Shown here: positions 24,341-33,225 of the stretch, in pieces
Layout: each line of letters starts with the position of its first letter
Numbering within the stretch: position 1 is the stretch's first letter
NCBI GenBank assembly: GCA_001602845.1
Contig: LUZE01000175.1
Span: 1-33,869 of the forward strand
Source of the DNA: Bacteroidales bacterium Bact_13
Lineage (GTDB): Bacteria; Bacteroidota; Bacteroidia; Bacteroidales; UBA932
DNA: 33,869 nt
Reading direction: 5' to 3'
Translations under genes and position numbers: made by a program
Notes under the pieces: generated by a model
What the model was told of the DNA's origin: nothing
What the model saw: the letters and a program-made list of their open reading frames with translations, nothing else
Databases searched by the model: none

Positions 24341-25718
24341 GCGTTTCTTCTCCGCCGTCCTCGTCCAGTTTGTCGTTCCAGAGATATTTCCGGGTTTCCC
24401 GCACGATGACCCCGCTCAACAGCAGGATGGCCGCCAGGTTCGGCAGCGCCATCAGCGCATTGGCGATGTCTGCCAGGTTCCAGACTACGGACAGGCTCAT
24501 CACGGAGCCGATGAAGACGGCCGCGATGAACAGCGTGCGATAGACCGCGATCATCACCTTGCCGGCCTTGTGGTTCTTTCCTGCCAGATATTCGATGGCC
24601 CGCTCGCCATAGTACGACCAGCCGAGGATGGTGGAAAAGGCGAAGGTCACGATGCCGACCGACAGGATCAGCGGCCCGATGTGCGGCAGTTTCTCGAACG
24701 CGGCCTTGGTGAGGGCGGCGCCCTGCGTGCAGTCGATGTCCGGATGGGCCACGATGCTGCTCACGATGACCAGGCCGGTGAGCGCGCACACCACGACGGT
24801 GTCCCAGAACGTGCCGGTGGAGGAAACCAGCGCCTGCCGGACCGGGTTCCGGGTCTGGGCGGCGGCCGCCACGATCGGTGCGGAACCCAGGCCGGACTCA
24901 TTGGAGAACAGGCCGCGGGCGATGCCGAAGCGGCAGGCCATCAGGACGGTGGTTCCGATGAATCCGCCGCCGGCCGCACGGGCCGTGAAGGCGGAACGGC
25001 AGATGAGCCGGACGCTTTCTCCGAGGAACTGCCAGTTGAGGCCGAGGATCACCAGGCAGCCGATGACGTAGAACAGGGCCATGAACGGCACCAGAGCGGA
25101 ACAGACCCGAGAGATGCCTTTCACGCCGAAGACGATGACCAGCAGCACCAGCAGGGCCAGGATGCCGCCCACCACGTACTGCGACACGCCGTACGTCTCG
25201 TTCAGGAGCAGCGAGATCGAGTTGGCCTGTACGGTATTGCCGATGCCGAAGGCCGCCAGGGCCGTGAAGACGGCGAAGATGATGGCCAGCCACTTCGCGT
25301 TCAGCCCGCGCTCCAGGGCGAACATCGGTCCGCCGAGCATGCGGCCGTCCTGCGTACGGACGCGGTATTTGACGGCCAGCAGCCCCTCCGAATACTTGGT
25401 GGCCATGCCGAAGACGCCTGTGATCCAGCACCACAGCACGGCTCCCGGGCCGCCGAGCGCGACGGCGGTTGCCACGCCGACGATGTTTCCGGTGCCGATG
25501 GTGGCGGCCAGGGCGGTGGCCAGCGCGCCGAACTGGCTCACGTCTCCCTGCGACTGCTTGTCGCGGGTGACGGACAGCCGGATGGCCTTTCCCACCTTCA
25601 ACTGGGGGAAACGGAGCCGGATGGTCATGAATACGTGCGTGCCCAGCAGCAGGATGATCATCGGCCAGCCCCAGACGGCGGTCGATATTTTTTCTACGAT
25701 GTCGGCGAATGAGTTCAT
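24330..25718 (-). CDS. Sodium:alanine/glycine symporter (AGCS family)
   Basis: ALATALAATIGTGNIVGVATAVALGGPGAVLWCWITGVFGMATKYSE; multiple TM segments. Confidence 0.92.
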   Translation of the reverse strand: MNSFADIVEKISTAVWGWPMIILLLGTHVFMTIRLRFPQLKVGKAIRLSVTRDKQSQGDVSQFGALATALAATIGTGNIVGVATAVALGGPGAVLWCWITGVFGMATKYSEGLLAVKYRVRTQDGRMLGGPMFALERGLNAKWLAIIFAVFTALAAFGIGNTVQANSISLLLNETYGVSQYVVGGILALLVLLVIVFGVKGISRVCSALVPFMALFYVIGCLVILGLNWQFLGESVRLICRSAFTARAAGGGFIGTTVLMACRFGIARGLFSNESGLGSAPIVAAAAQTRNPVRQALVSSTGTFWDTVVVCALTGLVIVSSIVAHPDIDCTQGAALTKAAFEKLPHIGPLILSVGIVTFAFSTILGWSYYGERAIEYLAGKNHKAGKVMIAVYRTLFIAAVFIGSVMSLSVVWNLADIANALMALPNLAAILLLSGVIVRETRKYLWNDKLDEDGGEETPIL

Positions 25719-25729
25719 AAGAATTTGAG

Positions 25730-25737
25730 TATCTTTG
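25730..25737 (+). promoter_or_regulatory. -7 element TATCTTTG upstream of S41 peptidase
   Basis: Exact TAnnTTTG match 25 nt before the ATG at 25763. Confidence 0.55.
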
Positions 25738-25762
25738 CAAATATACAAAAAAACGAGGAACG

Positions 25763-27235
25763 ATGAAAACGAGTCTCTTGTATCGCTTCGCGAAATTATG
25801 GGCGCTGGCCGCCATCCTGCTGATGGCCCAGGGCTGCCCGTATGTCGATCCTGAACAAGAAAAGATCGATAATGATCCCGATTATGCCGCGAAGGATTTC
25901 CTGCGCTCGCAATATATGGACGTATTCTACTACTGGCGCGACAAGGTGATCGACCAGAATGCCACGCTCAAGCCCTACGAATACGATATCTACGATTTCT
26001 TCGACAAGATGCTGTATTCCCGCGACCACTGGAGCTGGATGTGCGACAAGGAAGAGTATATCTCGGAGGAGACGGGCGTCATCACGGGAACCTGGGGCGT
26101 GAATCTCGGACAGGCTATCAAGTACTACCAGGACTACACCATCCGCATCCGCTACATCTACCCGGGCTCTCCCTTTGAGAAATACGGCATCACGCGCGGA
26201 GCCGCGCTGACGAAGATTGACGGAAAGAGCGTCGAGGATGATGCGGAAGGGTTCACGAAAGAGAAGCTGAACTATTTCCAACAGAATTTCTACAAGAGTC
26301 CGCAGACCTTCACCTTCCGGCTGCTGGACGGCAGTGAAGTGACGTTCACCGAGTCGATGGCCACTTCGCTGTCGACGCGTCCCGGCCTGATCACCCGGAT
26401 CATACAGCCGTCCGAATTTCCGGGCCTTACGGCTCCGGTAGGCTATTTCCTCTATCTGGGATTCAAGGCCAACTTCCTGGACGACATCAACCAGGCGATG
26501 ACCACGTTCCACGATGCGGGCATCCGGAACCTGATCGTGGACCTGCGCTACAATGGCGGCGGCGATTCCCGCGCCAGCCAGCTGCTCGTCGATTACCTGG
26601 CCCCGCTTTCCGCGGTCGGCAAGCCCTATGTCATCCGCAAGCACAATTCTTACCTGGCGTCATTGGACGATTCGTATTCCGATGCCGAAAACACGGCGAG
26701 CGTGGAAGGGAACAATAACTCGCTGACGCTCGACAAGCTTTATTTCATCGTGGGCTCTGGCTCGGCTTCTGCGAGCGAGATGGTGATGAACGGTCTGAAA
26801 CCCTATTACGGGGAACGTCAGCAGATGGTCGGCGACACGACCTACGGCAAGCCCAACGGAATGTACGTGCTGATGTACCCGGGAAGCAAGTCCGACTACG
26901 AGGCTTACAACAAGGGAAACTTCAATTCACTGCAGTGGGTGTTCCTGCCCATCTGCTTCTACAACGAAAACTCCCGGGGCGATCAGATCCCCGAAACGGG
27001 CTTCATCCCCGACCTGTACAGGCCTGACGACCTGTACCACGATTTCGATCTGGAAGAGAGCAGCATCAATGCCTGCCTGACCCATGTGGCGACCGGGCGC
27101 TACCCTTCGAAGATACCCGGGACGCCGCGCAGGGTCAGCTGGACGAAGGCGGGCCCGCAGGGCGCTTATCAGATTGAACGGGAAGAAGATAGGCCCAATT
27201 ATGGCGTATATAAGGTGCAGAAACCGGTTTTTTAA
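25763..27235 (+). CDS. S41-family C-terminal-processing peptidase lipoprotein
   Basis: Lipobox LLMAQGC; PDZ-like region; LIVDLRYNGGGD; GSGSASASEMVMNGLKPY catalytic Ser region; GKPNG. Confidence 0.9.
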   Translation: MKTSLLYRFAKLWALAAILLMAQGCPYVDPEQEKIDNDPDYAAKDFLRSQYMDVFYYWRDKVIDQNATLKPYEYDIYDFFDKMLYSRDHWSWMCDKEEYISEETGVITGTWGVNLGQAIKYYQDYTIRIRYIYPGSPFEKYGITRGAALTKIDGKSVEDDAEGFTKEKLNYFQQNFYKSPQTFTFRLLDGSEVTFTESMATSLSTRPGLITRIIQPSEFPGLTAPVGYFLYLGFKANFLDDINQAMTTFHDAGIRNLIVDLRYNGGGDSRASQLLVDYLAPLSAVGKPYVIRKHNSYLASLDDSYSDAENTASVEGNNNSLTLDKLYFIVGSGSASASEMVMNGLKPYYGERQQMVGDTTYGKPNGMYVLMYPGSKSDYEAYNKGNFNSLQWVFLPICFYNENSRGDQIPETGFIPDLYRPDDLYHDFDLEESSINACLTHVATGRYPSKIPGTPRRVSWTKAGPQGAYQIEREEDRPNYGVYKVQKPVF

Positions 27236-27242
27236 AGAAAAA

Positions 27243-27274
27243 TTTGGATAATTCATTGAAACTGGCTAACTTCG
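27243..27274 (+). promoter_or_regulatory. Promoter TTTG-N20-TAACTTCG for H1-like gene
   Basis: -33-like TTTG at 27243-27246 and -7-like TAACTTCG at 27267-27274. Confidence 0.45.
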
Positions 27275-27330
27275 ACACGAATAAGCGAAAATTTTTTAAA
27301 TATTTTTTATCCATTAATAACACCAAACCT

Positions 27331-27504
27331 ATGAAAGAACTTATTGAGCAGATCAACGCTGAAATCGCTCTCTTCCAGAAGAACGCAGAGCTGCAGCTCG
27401 TGAAAGGCAACAAAGCAGCCGGCACCCGTGCCCGCAAGAACGCCCTCGTCATTGCAAAACTGATGAAGGACTTCAGAAAGGCTTCCGTCGAGGCAGCAAA
27501 ATAA
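27331..27504 (+). CDS. Histone H1-like small basic protein (57 aa)
   Basis: MKELIEQINAEIALFQKNAELQLVKGNKAAGTRARKNALVIAKLMKDFRKASVEAAK resembles the Bacteroidota H1-like family. Confidence 0.8.
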   Translation: MKELIEQINAEIALFQKNAELQLVKGNKAAGTRARKNALVIAKLMKDFRKASVEAAK

Positions 27505-27530
27505 TTTGCGTTTCTGAAGAAAAAAGGAGG

Positions 27531-27558
27531 GGGATCGCTGCAAAGGCGGTCCCTTTTT
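27531..27558 (+). terminator. Intrinsic terminator after H1-like gene
   Basis: GGGATCGC-TGCAAAG-GCGGTCCC followed by TTTTT. Confidence 0.75.
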
Positions 27559-27564
27559 GTTACG

Positions 27565-27966
27565 ATGGATTCAGTCCGTATAGACAAATACCTGTGGGCC
27601 ATCCGCGTGTTCAAGACACGTACCGAATCGACCGACGCCTGCAAGGGCAACAAGGTGACCGTGGACGGCGCCGATGTCAAGCCCTCCCGCGAGGTGAAGG
27701 CCGGCGAGGTCATCCAGGTGCGGAAAGGCCCCGTGCTATATAAATATAAGGTGCTGGCCCCGCTGGAGAAAAGGGTGGGGGCGAAGGACGTGCCGCGCTT
27801 TGCCGAGAATCTTACGCCGCAGAGCGAACTCGACAAGCTGCATGCGCCCGTAGAGACGTTCTTCATCCGTCGCGACCGGGGTGCCGGCCGTCCGACCAAG
27901 AAGGAGCGTCGCGAGATGGATACGCTCTACGAATCTTTCTTTGTGGAAGAGGGGGAAGAAGACTGA
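27565..27966 (+). CDS. S4-domain RNA-binding protein (Hsp15/HslR-like)
   Basis: VRIDKYLWAIRVFKTRTESTDACKGNKVTVDGADVKPSREVKAGE is an S4 domain. Confidence 0.88.
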   Translation: MDSVRIDKYLWAIRVFKTRTESTDACKGNKVTVDGADVKPSREVKAGEVIQVRKGPVLYKYKVLAPLEKRVGAKDVPRFAENLTPQSELDKLHAPVETFFIRRDRGAGRPTKKERREMDTLYESFFVEEGEED

Positions 27967-28556
27967 TCTTCCGGCTGGCTGGGAGCGGGCTTGGCCTTGT
28001 TGAACTGGGTCATGGCCCGGTCGATGCCTTCGGTGGCGTAGCACTTGATGGCTGCCACGGCGCGCTCGAGCAATTCGGGCAGCGCCCTTTTTTCTTCAAG
28101 CAACAGTTCTCCGAGTACGAAGTCGACCTGGCGGCCTTCGGCGAAGCCGCCGTTGCCCGTGCCGATGCGCAGGCGGGCATAGTCGTCGCTGATGAGTTCG
28201 TAGTCGATGCTTTTCAGTCCGTTGTGGCCACCGGCCGATCCGCGGCGGCGCAGGCGCATCGTGCCGAAGGGGATGGCGAAGTCATCGACCACTACGAGCA
28301 GGTTCTCCTGCGGGATCTTGGTCTTCTGCAGCCAGTAACGCACCGCCTTGCCGCTCAGGTTCATGTAGGTGGAGGGTTTCAGGAGCGTGAACTTGCGCCC
28401 CTTGAAGGAGATTTCGGCCGTGGCGCCGTAGCGCCCGGGCGTAAAAACAGCGTTGGACGCCTGAGCCCAGGCGTCCAACACCATAAATCCCATATTGTGC
28501 CGGGTGGAGGCGTATTCTTCACCGATGTTCCCCAGTCCGACGACAAGATAGTTCAT
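27927..28556 (-). CDS. pth: Peptidyl-tRNA hydrolase
   Basis: YLVVGLGNIGEEYASTRHNMGFMVLD, KPSTYMNLSGKAV, VVVDDFAIPFGTMRLRRRGSAGGHNGLKSI. Confidence 0.95.
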   Translation of the reverse strand: MNYLVVGLGNIGEEYASTRHNMGFMVLDAWAQASNAVFTPGRYGATAEISFKGRKFTLLKPSTYMNLSGKAVRYWLQKTKIPQENLLVVVDDFAIPFGTMRLRRRGSAGGHNGLKSIDYELISDDYARLRIGTGNGGFAEGRQVDFVLGELLLEEKRALPELLERAVAAIKCYATEGIDRAMTQFNKAKPAPSQPEDQSSSPSSTKKDS

Positions 28557-28565
28557 GGGAAGAGA

Positions 28566-29147
28566 TTATTCGGCAGTCTCCGTCGTTGCGGCTGCAGCCG
28601 AGTTACGGGTTGCGCGGACAGCGCAGACCAGCGTACCCTTCGGCGAGACGATCTGGAATCCGTCGAACTTGAGGTCACCAGCGTTGATCTGCTTGCCGAG
28701 GCCGAGATCGGTGATGTCGATCGGGAGTTCGTCGGGCAGGTTGTCGATCAGGCCGCTGACTTTCAGCTTGCGGGTCGGGACGTTCAGCTTGCCGCCCTGG
28801 CGGACGCCGATGGAGTTACCCGTGATCTTGATGGGCACATCGATGGTGACCGGCTTGGCCGGGTCGATGGCCAGGAAGTCCACGTGCATGGCGCGGTCGC
28901 TGACCGGGTGATACTGGATGTCCTTCAGGACTGCGAGGCACTTGCTGCCTTCGATGTCGAGGTCCACGATGTGGGAATACGGGGTGTGGGTGAGGTTCTT
29001 GAGCTGCTTCTCGTCAACCGAGAAAGAGGTGTTCTCAACGCCGGCGCCGTAGATGACGCAAGGCACCCTGTCTTCGCGGCGGACGCTCTTGACGTCAGCC
29101 TTCCTGCCGGTAATTCTCTTCTTACCTTCGAGTTCTAAGTGTTTCAT
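28566..29147 (-). CDS. rplY: 50S ribosomal protein L25 (CTC type)
   Basis: RKADVKSVRREDRVPCVIYGAG, HVDFLAIDPAKPVTIDVPI, NVPTRKLKVSGLIDNLPDELPIDITDLGLG. Confidence 0.92.
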   Translation of the reverse strand: MKHLELEGKKRITGRKADVKSVRREDRVPCVIYGAGVENTSFSVDEKQLKNLTHTPYSHIVDLDIEGSKCLAVLKDIQYHPVSDRAMHVDFLAIDPAKPVTIDVPIKITGNSIGVRQGGKLNVPTRKLKVSGLIDNLPDELPIDITDLGLGKQINAGDLKFDGFQIVSPKGTLVCAVRATRNSAAAATTETAE

Positions 29148-29174
29148 TGCTTTTGTTTTAAAATGTGTTACTCA

Positions 29175-29219
29175 AGCCGGGGCTTCCCGGCTCCCATTGC
29201 ACCAAAAGGTTTCCCTTTT
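29175..29219 (-). promoter_or_regulatory. Two hairpins in predicted rplY 5' leader
   Basis: Minus strand: AAAAGG-GAAA-CCTTTT (29204-29219) and AGCCGGG-AAGC-CCCGGCT (29175-29192). Confidence 0.5.
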
Positions 29220-29229
29220 AAGCGAGCCG

Positions 29230-29261
29230 CAAAGTTAGGAAAATTATTTTGTGATTACCAA
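29230..29261 (-). promoter_or_regulatory. rplY promoter TTGG-N20-TAACTTTG
   Basis: Minus strand: -7 at 29230-29237, -33-like TTGG at 29258-29261. Confidence 0.6.
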
Positions 29262-29278
29262 TTAATTGCATAAATTTG
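29248..29278 (+). promoter_or_regulatory. Rubrerythrin promoter TTTG-N19-TAAATTTG
   Basis: -33 TTTG at 29248-29251, -7 TAAATTTG at 29271-29278. Confidence 0.65.
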
Positions 29279-29326
29279 TCAGACATCGACTAACATTTTT
29301 AATAAACGCTTTAATACTTTACGATT

Positions 29327-29887
29327 ATGTCTAAAAAATGGATTTGCACCGTTTGCGGTTATGTCCACGAGGGTCCCGAAGCACCTGAGCGCTGCCCCCA
29401 GTGCAAGGCGCCCAAGGCGAAGTTCAATGAATTGGTCCAGAGCGAAGGCGGCCTTACCTTCGTCGACGAGCACAAGCTCGGCGTCGCCAAGGGCTGCGAC
29501 CCCGAAGTCTGGCAGGGCCTGCAGGATCATTTCCGCGGAGAGTGCTCCGAAGTGGGCATGTATCTGGCCATGAGCCGTCAGGCAGACCGCGAAGGCTATC
29601 CCGAAGTGGCCGACGCTTTCAAGCGCTACGCCTGGGAAGAGGCCGAGCATGCTGCCAAGATCTGCGAACTGATCGGCGAGATGGTGTGGGATACCGAAAC
29701 CAACCTGAAGAAACGCATGGAGGCTGAGGCCGGTGCCTGCGAGGGCAAGAAAGCCATCGCCACCCGCGCAAAACAGCTCAACTATGACGCCATCCACGAC
29801 TCCATCCATGAGATGGCCAAGGATGAGGCGCGCCACGGCAAGGGCTTCGAAGGCCTTTACAACCGCTATTTCAAGAACAAGAAATAG
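29327..29887 (+). CDS. Reverse rubrerythrin (N-terminal rubredoxin, C-terminal ferritin-like)
   Basis: [29 protein letters not shown] followed by EEAEH and DEARHG diiron motifs. Confidence 0.92.
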   Translation: MSKKWICTVCGYVHEGPEAPERCPQCKAPKAKFNELVQSEGGLTFVDEHKLGVAKGCDPEVWQGLQDHFRGECSEVGMYLAMSRQADREGYPEVADAFKRYAWEEAEHAAKICELIGEMVWDTETNLKKRMEAEAGACEGKKAIATRAKQLNYDAIHDSIHEMAKDEARHGKGFEGLYNRYFKNKK

Positions 29888-29904
29888 TCTGAGCCAGTAA
29901 TGAA

Positions 29905-29942
29905 AAACAACCCCCGTTCGGCAGAGCGGGGGGTGTTTTTTT
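29905..29942. terminator. Terminator between convergent rubrerythrin and C11 genes
   Basis: AAAACAACCCCCG-(10 nt)-CGGGGGGTGTTTTTTT. Confidence 0.75.
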
Positions 29943-31140
29943 ATTGCACCAGGCCGGTGGCCTGGTTCCAGGCGAGGGTTTTATAATAGGTGTTGAGCAC
30001 CGTGTATTCGGCACGGGGGATGTAGACGCTAAGGCCCGAGACATTCTTCATCTCAATGCCGAGGAACTTCTCGGTCGTATCCTTGAAGATGACGGCGCCG
30101 GCGAGCGCATTTTTGAACTGCTGGTATTCGGCATCGGTAGCCACCTGCTGTACAAAATGGTCGAGATCGTAGAACCAGTGCTTGTTGAAACGGAAATAGG
30201 GCTGTACCTGGGATCGGTCGAGTGTCAGGATGCGGTCCTGATGGTTCTGGAAGATGGGTTTGCAAGCCGATGCCAGGGCGGGCAGGCCGGCGGTTTCCAC
30301 AATGGTGACCGTCGCAGACTGGAAATCGCCCGTCATCGCCCGGTAGTGTTCCATATAGCTGACTGCAATGTTTTTGAGCGCATCCTTTGCATTGAGCGAA
30401 AAGACGGGCTGGACCATTTTCTCATACGGGAAGCCGTCGGCCAGGATTTCCGTGGGAGAGAAAAGCAGGTAGTCGCAGTTGTTGCGCAACTCGTAGGCGA
30501 TTTCGACGTTGGCCATCAGGCAGGCGTCGAACAGGATGAATTCGTACTTGTTGACGCCGAGCGCCTGGCTGACTTCCTTGATGTCCATCTCGCTGCCATG
30601 GTCCTCTCCGAAACTCTTGCTGCCGTCGCCGGCCTTGACCATCCAGGCATAAGGATCGGGCCCCGCGTCCTTCAGCCTGTCACCGGGAGCGGCCATTTCC
30701 TTGGGCTGTGCATAATAGCCTTCCGGAAGGAATCCGGAGCCGTGCGACCACAGGATCAGGCTGTGGCGTTCTGCCGGCCAGGCATTCTCGGCGTCTGCCA
30801 GGACGGTGGCCAGCGTAGCGGCAGATGCTGAATTGGTGCTGGTGGGATAGGTCTTGATGACATCTTCCACCGTCACGTCGCTGCGGTCCTTGTAGAACCG
30901 GCTCAGCGTCGGCACGCCGTCGGAAAAATGATAATAAATGAGCACGCCCTTGTCCTTGTCGCGGACGCTGGGGAGCCAGGATTGTTCAATGTCGTATAGG
31001 TCGGCCTCGCCCTCGGCGGAGAGGCTGTTATTGCCTGCGAGGTAGATGAGGAGGGCCTGCCTGTCCTTGCCCGATGGTTCGAACCAGTGGCAGGATGTCA
31101 GGCAGAATGCCGCAAGGATCAGTACACAGAATCGCTTCAT
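29941..31140 (-). CDS. Clostripain-family (C11) cysteine peptidase lipoprotein
   Basis: Lipobox CLTSC; LLIYLAGNNSLS; catalytic-type LILWSHGSG (His) and FILFDACLMANVE (Cys). Confidence 0.88.
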   Translation of the reverse strand: MKRFCVLILAAFCLTSCHWFEPSGKDRQALLIYLAGNNSLSAEGEADLYDIEQSWLPSVRDKDKGVLIYYHFSDGVPTLSRFYKDRSDVTVEDVIKTYPTSTNSASAATLATVLADAENAWPAERHSLILWSHGSGFLPEGYYAQPKEMAAPGDRLKDAGPDPYAWMVKAGDGSKSFGEDHGSEMDIKEVSQALGVNKYEFILFDACLMANVEIAYELRNNCDYLLFSPTEILADGFPYEKMVQPVFSLNAKDALKNIAVSYMEHYRAMTGDFQSATVTIVETAGLPALASACKPIFQNHQDRILTLDRSQVQPYFRFNKHWFYDLDHFVQQVATDAEYQQFKNALAGAVIFKDTTEKFLGIEMKNVSGLSVYIPRAEYTVLNTYYKTLAWNQATGLVQ

Positions 31141-31163
31141 AAGGCAATGATATGAAAAAATAT

Positions 31164-31171
31164 TATCTTTG
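31164..31171 (+). promoter_or_regulatory. -7 element TATCTTTG upstream of M49 peptidase
   Basis: Exact TAnnTTTG match 31 nt before the ATG at 31203; argues against the ORF-track start at 31152. Confidence 0.6.
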
Positions 31172-31202
31172 TCAAGAAATAGTCAATAAAACTCCATTCA
31201 AT

Positions 31203-33203
31203 ATGCGTTTCTTAAAAGCCATGATGATCATTACCGGGCTGGGTCTGGTGCTGACCTCCTGCGGATCGAAAACCGGCGATCCCGACTTCAAATACTCCAT
31301 CGACGAATTCGCGGACATCGAAGTGCTCCGCTACCAGGTGCCCGGGTGGGAAGACCTCACCCTGCAGCAGAAGGAATACATCTACCATCTCTGCGAAGCG
31401 GCCAAGTCTGGCCGTGACATTACGTGGGACCAGAACTTCAAGCATAACCTGGAAATCCGTCATCTGCTCGAGAACATCCTCGAAAATTATGCCGGAGACC
31501 GCAAATCGGCCGATTTTCAGGATTTCCTGGTGTACGCGAAGCGCGTTTTCTTCAGCAACGGCATCCATCACCACTATGCCAACGACAAGTTCTTCCCGGC
31601 TTGCAGCCGCGCTTATTTTGAGCGGCTCGCCGAGGCCGTGGGGGCTGACAAGGAGCGCACTGCTTTCCTGCTGGACGTGATCTACGATCCCGACCTGTAC
31701 CCGACCCTGCAGTATCAGGGAACGGAAAAAGACCTGGTCGAAGCTTCGGCCGTGAACTTCTACGACGGCGTCACGGCGCAGGAAGTCAATGACTTCTATA
31801 CCAAGATGGAAGATCCTTCCGACCCGCATCCCATCAGCTACGGCCTTAACAGCAAGCTGGTGAAGAAGGACGGCAAGATCGTGGAACAGACCTGGAAGGC
31901 GGACGGCCTGTACGGCCCTGCCATCGAAGCCATCATCGGGCACCTGGAGGCTGCCCGCGAAGTGGCGGAGAATGACGTCCAGAAGAAATACATCGACGAG
32001 CTGGTGGATTATTATCGTACCGGAGACCTGCGGATGTGGGACCAGTACAACATCACCTGGGTCGGCGATACGCAGAGCGACGTCGACTTCGTGAACGGCT
32101 TCATCGAGGATTACGACGATCCCCTCGGCCGCAAGGCATCCTGGGAAGGCATCGTCAACTTCCGCGACCGCGAGGCCTCGAAGCGTACGGAGATCATCAG
32201 CGACAACGCACAGTGGTTCGAGGACCATTCGCCGATCGATCCCCGTTTCCGCAAGGAGAAAGTCAAGGGTGTGTCGGCCAAGGTCATCAACGTGGCCGTC
32301 ATCGCCGGTGATAACTATCCGGCAACGGCTATCGGCATCAACCTGCCGAACGCAGACTGGATCCGCAAGGAACACGGTTCCAAATCCGTGACCATCGCCA
32401 ACATTACCGACGCATATGCGCTTGCATCGGAGCAGCGCCCGAAGAGCGTCCTCTCGGAATTTGCGTGGGACCAGGCCGAAATCGACCTGTGCAAGAAATA
32501 CGGCAACATCACCGACAACCTGCACACCGACCTGCACGAGTGCCTGGGCCACGGCTCCGGACAATTACTGCCCGGCACGCCGGCCAATGCGCTGAAAGAG
32601 TTCACCTCTACACTGGAAGAGGCGCGCGCCGACCTGTTCGCACTCTATTATCTGGCAGACCCGAAGCTCGTGGAACTCGGCCTGCTCGACAGCCCCGAAG
32701 CTTACAAGGCAGAGTACATGAGTTACATCCGCAACGGCATTTTCACGCAGTTCAGCCGCGTGGAACCGGGCAAGCCCAACACCGAGGCGCACATGCAGAA
32801 CCGCAAGCTGATCGCAGACTGGTGCTACGAGAAGGGCATGCCTGAAAACGTCATCGAGAAGAAGGTCCGCGACGGCAAGACCTATTTCGTGATCAACGAT
32901 TTCGAGAAGCTGCGCGGCCTGTTCGGCGACCTGCTGGCCGAAATCCAGCGCATCAAGTCGGAGGGCGACTATGAGGCCGGCAAGGAACTGGTCCAGAAGT
33001 ACGCCGTCAACATCGATCCCCAGTTGCACAAGGAAGTGCTTGAGCGCTATGCCAGCCTCGACCTGAAGCCTTATCGCGGTTTCATCAATCCGGACATCGT
33101 GCCCGTGATGAAGAATGGTTCGGTCGTGGACTACGAGATCGTCTACGGTGACGACTTCCTCAAGCAGCAGCTTCAGTACGGCCGCGACTATAAGACCTTA
33201 TAA
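31203..33203 (+). CDS. M49 (dipeptidyl-peptidase III)-like zinc metallopeptidase lipoprotein
   Basis: Lipobox VLTSC; HECLGHGSGQL (HExxxH, 32535-32552) and EEARAD (32616-32633), as in the M49 zinc motifs. Confidence 0.88.
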   Translation: MRFLKAMMIITGLGLVLTSCGSKTGDPDFKYSIDEFADIEVLRYQVPGWEDLTLQQKEYIYHLCEAAKSGRDITWDQNFKHNLEIRHLLENILENYAGDRKSADFQDFLVYAKRVFFSNGIHHHYANDKFFPACSRAYFERLAEAVGADKERTAFLLDVIYDPDLYPTLQYQGTEKDLVEASAVNFYDGVTAQEVNDFYTKMEDPSDPHPISYGLNSKLVKKDGKIVEQTWKADGLYGPAIEAIIGHLEAAREVAENDVQKKYIDELVDYYRTGDLRMWDQYNITWVGDTQSDVDFVNGFIEDYDDPLGRKASWEGIVNFRDREASKRTEIISDNAQWFEDHSPIDPRFRKEKVKGVSAKVINVAVIAGDNYPATAIGINLPNADWIRKEHGSKSVTIANITDAYALASEQRPKSVLSEFAWDQAEIDLCKKYGNITDNLHTDLHECLGHGSGQLLPGTPANALKEFTSTLEEARADLFALYYLADPKLVELGLLDSPEAYKAEYMSYIRNGIFTQFSRVEPGKPNTEAHMQNRKLIADWCYEKGMPENVIEKKVRDGKTYFVINDFEKLRGLFGDLLAEIQRIKSEGDYEAGKELVQKYAVNIDPQLHKEVLERYASLDLKPYRGFINPDIVPVMKNGSVVDYEIVYGDDFLKQQLQYGRDYKTL

Positions 33204-33225
33204 TCGCAACGAAGCGAATTACAAA

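Noticed and set aside
24570-25712. 380-aa plus-strand ORF
   Set aside because: Antisense to the AGCS symporter; His/Asp/Gln-rich shadow composition.
31212-32564. 450-aa minus-strand ORF
   Set aside because: Antisense to the M49 peptidase gene.
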